Positions 57,774 to 64,000 of a stretch of DNA of 64,000 bases are shown one piece after another; the first letter of the stretch is position 1, and each line of letters opens with the position of its first letter. The DNA comes from Haemophilus parainfluenzae (GTDB lineage Bacteria > Pseudomonadota > Gammaproteobacteria > Enterobacterales > Pasteurellaceae), in NCBI RefSeq assembly GCF_003252795.1, contig NZ_QEPQ01000002.1, positions 186,001-250,000 of the forward strand, read 5' to 3'. The notes below the pieces were generated by a model. It worked only from the letters and a program-made list of their open reading frames with translations. It was not told the DNA's origin and searched no databases. Position numbers and translations under genes: made by a program.

Positions 57774-58463
57774 TTACAGTGCGGTCTGATTTTCAGCTGT
57801 TTTTTCCGTTTCATTTGTTTGAGCAACATGCGGGAAACCACCAAGCTCTTTTAAATGGTTCACCATATAGCAAAATAATTCTGCCGTACGCTCAGTATCA
57901 TATAGTGCCGAGTGTGCTTGTTTACCATCAAAAGGAATTTTTGCCGCTTGGCATGCTTTGACGAGCACCGTTTGCCCAAATATAAAACCGGCAAGTGTTG
58001 CTGTATCAAACATCCCAAAAGGGTGGAATGGATTGCGTTTTACGCCTGTGCGCTCAGCCGCCGCCATCACGAAACTTTGGTCAAAAGCCGCGTTGTGTGC
58101 CACGATGATAGAACGCTGACATTCAGCATCTTTTTGTCCACGACGCACCATTTGGAACAATCCCGTGATCGCATCTAATTCAGATACAGCACCTCGCAAT
58201 GGATTGTGAATATCAATCCCATTGAATTTGAGAGATTCGGGATTAATATTTGCCCCCTCAAATGGTTCAATATGAAAATGGCATTTTTGATCGGGGTGTA
58301 AATTGCCATTCCCATCCATTTTTAAGGTGATTGCCGCAAGTTCTAAAAGCGCATCTTTTTTGGCATCAAACCCAGCCGTTTCCACATCAATAATGACAGG
58401 AAAGTAGCCGCGGAAGCGATTTTTTAATTGATGGTGATAAGGAATTTCAGGTGTATCTGACAC
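57774..58463 (-). CDS. rnt: Ribonuclease T
   Basis: DEDDh 3'-5' exoribonuclease of 229 residues that trims tRNA 3' ends and matures 5S/23S rRNA. Exo[23 protein letters not shown], Exo[17 protein letters not shown], Exo[18 protein letters not shown] are all intact. 10 bp downstream of gloA; the two are likely co-transcribed, as in other gamma-proteobacteria. Confidence 0.97.
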   Translation of the reverse strand: MSDTPEIPYHHQLKNRFRGYFPVIIDVETAGFDAKKDALLELAAITLKMDGNGNLHPDQKCHFHIEPFEGANINPESLKFNGIDIHNPLRGAVSELDAITGLFQMVRRGQKDAECQRSIIVAHNAAFDQSFVMAAAERTGVKRNPFHPFGMFDTATLAGFIFGQTVLVKACQAAKIPFDGKQAHSALYDTERTAELFCYMVNHLKELGGFPHVAQTNETEKTAENQTAL

Positions 58464-58473
58464 AATGTATTCC

Positions 58474-58881
58474 TTAATTCCCTAAAGCTGATTTTGCACT
58501 TTTGTTTTCGATAAACTCGATCTTATAACCATCTGGATCTTCAACGAATGCAATCACGGTTGTGCCACCTTTAACTGGGCCGGCTTCGCGAGTCACTTTA
58601 CCGCCATTAGCACGTACCGCTTCACAAGTTGCGTAAATATCATCTACACCAATAGCAATATGCCCGTAAGCATTACCAAGATCATATTCCGTTACGCCCC
58701 AGTTGTATGTTAATTCAATTTCTGCAGCGCTTTCGCCATCTTCGTAACCTAAAAAAGCAAGCGTATATTTATACTCAGGGTTTTCACTTGTGCGTAATAA
58801 ACGCATACCTAAAACATCTTGATAAAATTTAATAGAGCGGTCTAAATCACCTACTCGAAGCATCGTGTGTAAAATTTGCAT
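58474..58881 (-). CDS. gloA: Lactoylglutathione lyase (glyoxalase I)
   Basis: Nickel-dependent glyoxalase I of 135 residues that turns the methylglyoxal-glutathione adduct into lactoylglutathione. Starts [30 protein letters not shown]; metal ligands lie in QILHTM (His5), the ELTYNW glutamate, YGHIAIG (His) and YKIEFIE (Glu). Small size fits the Ni-type. Head of the gloA-rnt pair. Confidence 0.96.
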   Translation of the reverse strand: MQILHTMLRVGDLDRSIKFYQDVLGMRLLRTSENPEYKYTLAFLGYEDGESAAEIELTYNWGVTEYDLGNAYGHIAIGVDDIYATCEAVRANGGKVTREAGPVKGGTTVIAFVEDPDGYKIEFIENKSAKSALGN

Positions 58882-59047
58882 CTTGTTTTCCTTCTTTAAT
58901 TGGGTTCGCTAAATTATGCCATAGAATGCGATTTGGCGCGAATTAATCTTCAATATAGGGTAAATTACATCACATTTTTTAATTGATTTATTTACCTTAC
59001 TATTATGCTAAGATAATACGAGTCTTTTTATAAAAAGGAAAAAATAA

Positions 59048-61672
59048 ATGAATACAACAGGCCTTTTTAATCTTTCTTGGCAACGTTATTTAAATTTACT
59101 GTTTTTATTATTAACCGTAGGGTTTTTAACGAGTGGAGTCATCACGTTAATTGCAGCTAATTTAGATTATTTTTCTGATTTAGCCAAAATTTATGGCTTA
59201 CAAACATTGCTTGTGGTGACAGTGGTATTAGGTATTTATTGCTTTATTCTAGAGAGTCGTCGACAAGCCAAAGAAAAATTAAAGTGGAAGACATATAGCC
59301 TCTTTTTTGTTGTTTCTGTCTTGATTGGCGGTTTATTTGCCTTAGTCGGTCAAACCTATCAAACGGGGGCCGATGTATGGCAGTTATTTGCTGTTTGGAC
59401 ACTTTGCCAACTTCCATTTTTATTATTATTTCCGAATGTGGCCTCTGCATTATTATTTGCCGCTACTGCCAATGTTGCGTTTTATTTATTTAATGAACAA
59501 AACTCGCATAACTCAATGTGTTATGCCGTGCTGATTAATGCTGGATTACTTGTGATATCGGAATTATTCAGTAAAACTTTTCATGATCAACATTGGCGCA
59601 TTTTACCTAAAGTATTTTTAGTGCTGACTTTTGTTAACCTATTTGGTTTAATAGTAAAAATTCATGATATGTACGCTTATGCTTGGGATGAATTTGGCCT
59701 TTTATCACTCAGTTCTTTTCTAATTGCTATTCCTGCCTCGATCGCATTTTATGTATATCACAAATATCGCTTTGATTTTATTAATTTAATTATTTCAGTC
59801 ATAGCCTTACTTGGCGCTTATTGCTTTTTGGCATCTCTTTTGATTCGTGGTGTAGAAGAGGGCGTGGTTTTAGGATTGATTGGCTTTACTTTCACGGTCA
59901 TGGCAATCAAGTGGTTGGTGAAACTCTATAAACAAGAATATCCAAATAATAAGAAATCCCATTGGGCGATTTCAATATTATGGATGATAGCTTTATTGAT
60001 AGCACTAGTGACGATAGGCGTTTGGTTATTTTTTTCTTTAGGTTTAGATGCGTCTAGTGCATTCATTGTTGGTATTCTTTTATTTGGTATAGCTTGGTTG
60101 ATTACTTTAAATAAAGATAAAAATGAATACACTATAATTTTAGCAGGTTTATTTTTTCTAATCGCAAACAGTTTTTTAGGATTCTATTTGCTTGTTAAAT
60201 TTGATGATTTTTTTCTTTTATTAGGATATGAATTTAGCGAGGATTCAAATTTCGGTATTTTTATCTCCGCACTAATTTTTACCGTCATTATTATCGTTAG
60301 CTACAAATTGATGCCGAATTCTTTAGTGAGGATTCTACTGGTTACCCAGCTTCTCGTGTATTGGCAAATTTCCTATAATCTATATTTCCATAGTTACAGC
60401 TTGAATAACGCATGGTTTAACACATGGTTTAATAAAATCCAGCTCCTGAGTTCGATTGTACTCTTTTATTGGGTCATGCGACCTAATCAATCAGCGCGAA
60501 TTCATTTAAAGCCTATTGCTTGGGGAACAGTATTATTCTCTCTATGGATCTCTGTGCCGTCGTATATGGCGTTTCCTTGGGTAGATTATGGTCTTATCGA
60601 TACAGATGTTTCAAGTGATGTCATGCCAGCAGACGCGATGAGTCTTGATAATATGTTGCAAGTTTTAAGTGGGCAATTTTGGTCACACTTCCAGTTTGAT
60701 GTTAGCCATATCTTATATTTACTTGTCTGTGCATTACCATTAATTGTCTATGCACTAATGAAGAAGCATAGTGACTCCAAACACACAGAAGCAGTGTTAA
60801 TTTTATTAGTATTAACCTTGTTTGCATTAGGCTTTGTTGGGATACCCGTCATTTTATATTTAACAGCGTTATTATTGCTTGTTTATTGGACGGACAGCCG
60901 TGCGTTCTTCGGTCTTTTGGTATTTGCCTTTGTTGTTTATTTAGGTGGGTTCTATTACCAATTGAGCATCCCATTACTCTATAAAGGGGGATTGCTAGTA
61001 AGCTTTGCCGTTATTTTTGCGATTGTTACTTTATTCTTGCATGCACGTTATAAAGCGCCTTCACAAAGTGCGGTCGAAAACCATTCTGTTTTTAAAGCAC
61101 CGATTTGGCTTGTTGGCGTCTTTGTGATCGCGTTATTGGGCGCGGTGAACTATAAAGTACAGCAATTTGAAGATGTGCTGGCTACTGGTAAGCCTGTTGT
61201 CTTAAAAATCGCTCCTGTGGATCCTCGTTCATTGATGCAAGGCGATTATATGGTATTGAATTACGCTATTTTATCTGAGTTTCAGCAAAGTCAGGTTTTA
61301 CCTGAATCAAATGAACCTCTTGAAAGTAATGAGCCTATTGAAACTGTTGAATCTAATGAAATCACAGGTATAGATGAATCAAGTCCTTCGGAAAAAAAAG
61401 CTTATATCCTTGTTCATCTTGATCAAAATCATGTTGCGACATTTTGTGAGGAGCAATCAGAGATACCAACAGATTTTAAACATTGCACACCAAATGTTTA
61501 TTTACCAATTCGTTATAAAGGTGGTTGGCTTCCTAAATTACCAAGCCAAGATTATTTCTTTGCGGAAGGGAAAGGTGAACATTATGCGCAAGCGGAATAT
61601 GCAGAATATCGCTTTAAAGACGGTATTTTATTGCTCGCTCGTTTATTAGATAAGGATTTAAAAGGGCTATAA
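59048..61672 (+). CDS. Large multi-pass membrane protein with DUF2157 and GDYXXLXY domains
   Basis: 874 residues, with over twenty hydrophobic segments from residue 15 on. The N-terminal part begins LFNLSWQRYLNLLFLLLTVGFLTSGVITLIAAN, a DUF2157-like start; the C-terminal soluble part holds GDYMVLNY at 732-739, the GDYXXLXY motif, followed by a Glu/Ser-rich insert (about 750-785) and YLPIRYKGGWLPKLPSQDYFFAEG. Function is unknown. AAAAAGGAAAAAA precedes the start. Own terminator. I cannot say if an orthologue exists in Rd. Confidence 0.8.
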   Translation: MNTTGLFNLSWQRYLNLLFLLLTVGFLTSGVITLIAANLDYFSDLAKIYGLQTLLVVTVVLGIYCFILESRRQAKEKLKWKTYSLFFVVSVLIGGLFALVGQTYQTGADVWQLFAVWTLCQLPFLLLFPNVASALLFAATANVAFYLFNEQNSHNSMCYAVLINAGLLVISELFSKTFHDQHWRILPKVFLVLTFVNLFGLIVKIHDMYAYAWDEFGLLSLSSFLIAIPASIAFYVYHKYRFDFINLIISVIALLGAYCFLASLLIRGVEEGVVLGLIGFTFTVMAIKWLVKLYKQEYPNNKKSHWAISILWMIALLIALVTIGVWLFFSLGLDASSAFIVGILLFGIAWLITLNKDKNEYTIILAGLFFLIANSFLGFYLLVKFDDFFLLLGYEFSEDSNFGIFISALIFTVIIIVSYKLMPNSLVRILLVTQLLVYWQISYNLYFHSYSLNNAWFNTWFNKIQLLSSIVLFYWVMRPNQSARIHLKPIAWGTVLFSLWISVPSYMAFPWVDYGLIDTDVSSDVMPADAMSLDNMLQVLSGQFWSHFQFDVSHILYLLVCALPLIVYALMKKHSDSKHTEAVLILLVLTLFALGFVGIPVILYLTALLLLVYWTDSRAFFGLLVFAFVVYLGGFYYQLSIPLLYKGGLLVSFAVIFAIVTLFLHARYKAPSQSAVENHSVFKAPIWLVGVFVIALLGAVNYKVQQFEDVLATGKPVVLKIAPVDPRSLMQGDYMVLNYAILSEFQQSQVLPESNEPLESNEPIETVESNEITGIDESSPSEKKAYILVHLDQNHVATFCEEQSEIPTDFKHCTPNVYLPIRYKGGWLPKLPSQDYFFAEGKGEHYAQAEYAEYRFKDGILLLARLLDKDLKGL

Positions 61673-61684
61673 AGCATTGGTGAC

Positions 61685-61718
61685 AAATAAGGGCGTATTT
61701 GATACGCCCTTATTTTTT
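61685..61718. terminator. Terminator between the GDYXXLXY gene and cmoA
   Basis: Perfect 14-bp arms AAATAAGGGCGTAT (61685-61698) and ATACGCCCTTATTT (61702-61715) around TTG, with T run. Serves both convergent genes. Confidence 0.93.
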
Positions 61719-61739
61719 AGATTATTGATTGGATTATAA

Positions 61740-62501
<762 letters not shown>

Positions 62502-62597
62502 TTAGATAAAATGCAAAAAACTGCGGTCATTTTAGTGAAAGTTTTTAAAGGATCAAATAAATTTCGCTTTTCAATTTAAAAGGCACGTCTTTTTCCG

Positions 62598-62603
62598 TAT
62601 AAT
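62598..62603 (+). promoter_or_regulatory. -10 element of aspS
   Basis: Perfect TATAAT 47 bp before aspS; the -35 at the right distance (TTTAAA, 62575-62580) is weak. The 184-bp gap to divergent cmoA shows nothing else. Confidence 0.55.
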
Positions 62604-62649
62604 CAACGCGTTAATTATCCATTTTTAGAAAAATGAAAGGAATATAGAA

Positions 62650-64000
62650 ATGATGCGTACACATTATTGCGGTGCATTAAACCGCAACCATATTGGACAA
62701 GAAGTAACATTAAGCGGTTGGGTTCACCGTCGTCGAGATTTAGGTGGTTTAATTTTTATTGATATGCGTGATCGTGATGGTGTCGTGCAAGTTTGTTTTG
62801 ACCCTAAATATCAAGAGGCATTAACCGCAGCTTCAGGCTTACGTAATGAATTTTGTATTCAAATTAAAGGTGAAGTAATCGCGCGTCCTGACAATCAAAT
62901 TAATAAAAATATGGCGACAGGCGAAGTGGAAGTGTTAGCAAAAGAATTACGCATCTACAATGCTTCTGATGTTTTACCGTTAGACTTCAACCAAAACAAC
63001 ACAGAAGAACAACGTTTAAAATACCGTTATTTAGATTTACGTCGTCCAGAAATGGCACAACGTTTGAAAACTCGTGCAAAAATCACCAGCTTTGTGCGTC
63101 GTTTTATGGATGATAATGGTTTCCTTGATATTGAGACCCCAATGCTTACCAAAGCAACGCCAGAAGGTGCGCGTGACTATTTAGTGCCAAGCCGTGTACA
63201 TAAAGGCAAATTCTATGCGTTGCCGCAATCACCACAGCTTTTCAAACAGCTTTTAATGATGTCTGGTTTTGATCGTTATTATCAAATCGTGAAATGTTTC
63301 CGTGATGAAGATTTACGTGCAGATCGTCAGCCTGAATTTACCCAAATCGATGTGGAAACGTCTTTCTTAACTGCGCCAGAAGTACGTGAGATCATGGAAC
63401 GCATGGTACATTGTTTATGGCAAAATATCATTGGTGTGGATTTAGGTAAATTCCCGCAAATGACCTGGCAAGAAGCGATGACTCGTTTTGGTTCAGATAA
63501 ACCAGATTTGCGTAATCCGCTTGAATTAGTCGATGTGGCAGATATCGTTAAAGACGTTGAATTTAAAGTATTTAATGAGCCAGCAAACAATCCAAACGGC
63601 CGCGTGGCAGTCATTCGTGTACCAAATGGTACTGAAATCACGCGTAAACAAATTGATGAATATACACAATTTGTTGGGATTTACGGTGCAAAAGGTTTAG
63701 CTTGGGCGAAAGTAAACGATATCAATGCAGGCCTTGAAGGCGTACAAAGTCCGATTGCGAAATTCTTAAATGAAGAGGTATGGAAAGCGTTAGCAGAGCG
63801 TGTAAAAGCTCAAACTGGCGATATCTTATTCTTCGGTGCAGACAAATGGCAAACCACTACGGATGCAATGGGCGCATTGCGTTTAAAATTAGGTCGTGAT
63901 CTTGGCTTAACTCGTTTAGATGAATGGCAACCACTTTGGGTGATTGATTTCCCAATGTTTGAACGTGATGAAGAGGGTAATCTCGCAGCAATGCATCACC
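62650..64000 (+). CDS. aspS: Aspartyl-tRNA synthetase, 3' end outside the window
   Basis: The open frame has no stop before the window edge; 450 of about 588 codons are present. Starts [27 protein letters not shown] lies just upstream. The OB-fold anticodon domain ([18 protein letters not shown]), class II motif 1 region, [41 protein letters not shown] (motif 2) and the bacterial GAD insert ([11 protein letters not shown]) are visible. Bacterial-type AspRS. Motif 3 lies beyond the edge. Confidence 0.97.
   Translation, partial: MMRTHYCGALNRNHIGQEVTLSGWVHRRRDLGGLIFIDMRDRDGVVQVCFDPKYQEALTAASGLRNEFCIQIKGEVIARPDNQINKNMATGEVEVLAKELRIYNASDVLPLDFNQNNTEEQRLKYRYLDLRRPEMAQRLKTRAKITSFVRRFMDDNGFLDIETPMLTKATPEGARDYLVPSRVHKGKFYALPQSPQLFKQLLMMSGFDRYYQIVKCFRDEDLRADRQPEFTQIDVETSFLTAPEVREIMERMVHCLWQNIIGVDLGKFPQMTWQEAMTRFGSDKPDLRNPLELVDVADIVKDVEFKVFNEPANNPNGRVAVIRVPNGTEITRKQIDEYTQFVGIYGAKGLAWAKVNDINAGLEGVQSPIAKFLNEEVWKALAERVKAQTGDILFFGADKWQTTTDAMGALRLKLGRDLGLTRLDEWQPLWVIDFPMFERDEEGNLAAMHH

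Overview
The window is a 64 kb piece of a Haemophilus chromosome, most likely H. parainfluenzae or a close relative. By eye I found about 46 perfect copies of the Haemophilus DNA-uptake signal AAGTGCGGT (both strands), roughly one per 1.4 kb, and no run of the Actinobacillus-type variant. The proteins resemble H. influenzae Rd orthologues throughout, but the gene order is a mosaic: blocks that (from memory) are far apart in Rd, such as urease-groE, galU-csrA-alaS-pepP, the copper genes, cpxRA-bamE-yejKLM, yciABCI-trpR-slt, purMN, fadL-mutH-accA-znuBC-mepM, tyrR-hfq-rne and cmoA/aspS, are joined here. The species call is an inference.

Layout. 1-4833 (minus): urease operon ureABCEFGH, cut by the window edge in ureH. 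5003-6962: groES-groEL behind a heat-shock promoter. 7074-13647: yecA-like gene, pepP, uspA, alaS, csrA, galU. 13757-17825: aqpZ, the methionine repressor metJ with its own met boxes, and a copper module (cueR, copZ, copA). 17865-23636: cpxA/cpxR, bamE, yejK, then divergent yejL-yejM. 23826-25391: a cytosine-deaminase-like amidohydrolase and four identical tRNA-Val genes. 25564-34967: gltX, tRNA-Ala, mtgA, trpR, slt, yciI-yciA-yciB-yciC, purM-purN and yfcZ. 35176-44417: fadL, ogt, mutH, tilS, pdxY, accA, znuB-znuC, mepM. 44551-48131: a four-gene ferric-siderophore ABC importer. 48252-55136: tyrR, hflX, hfq, rluC, rne. 55293-64000: tRNA-Ser, priC, a transporter behind a histidine attenuator, rnt, gloA, a large GDYXXLXY membrane protein, cmoA, and the first three quarters of aspS.

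Together the genes are mostly core functions (protein folding, translation, RNA decay, cell wall and envelope, purine and fatty-acid metabolism) with metal and host-adaptation functions: nickel urease, copper efflux, zinc uptake and siderophore-iron uptake. No phage, insertion sequence, CRISPR array or rRNA gene was seen.

The most interesting signals are regulatory. A 14-codon His-rich leader peptide plus a complete attenuator precedes the NhaC-like transporter, which marks that transporter as a likely histidine permease; a second well-initiated 18-codon ORF lies between attenuator and transporter. The csrA leader has two hairpins that present GGA in their loops, as expected for CsrA autoregulation. 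Three GTAAR repeats at exact 10-bp spacing (CpxR-box-like) sit between aqpZ and metJ. Perfect inverted uptake signals form a 14-bp hairpin inside the start of hflX. Operators for MetJ, CueR, PurR, TrpR and Fur can be read with differing confidence.
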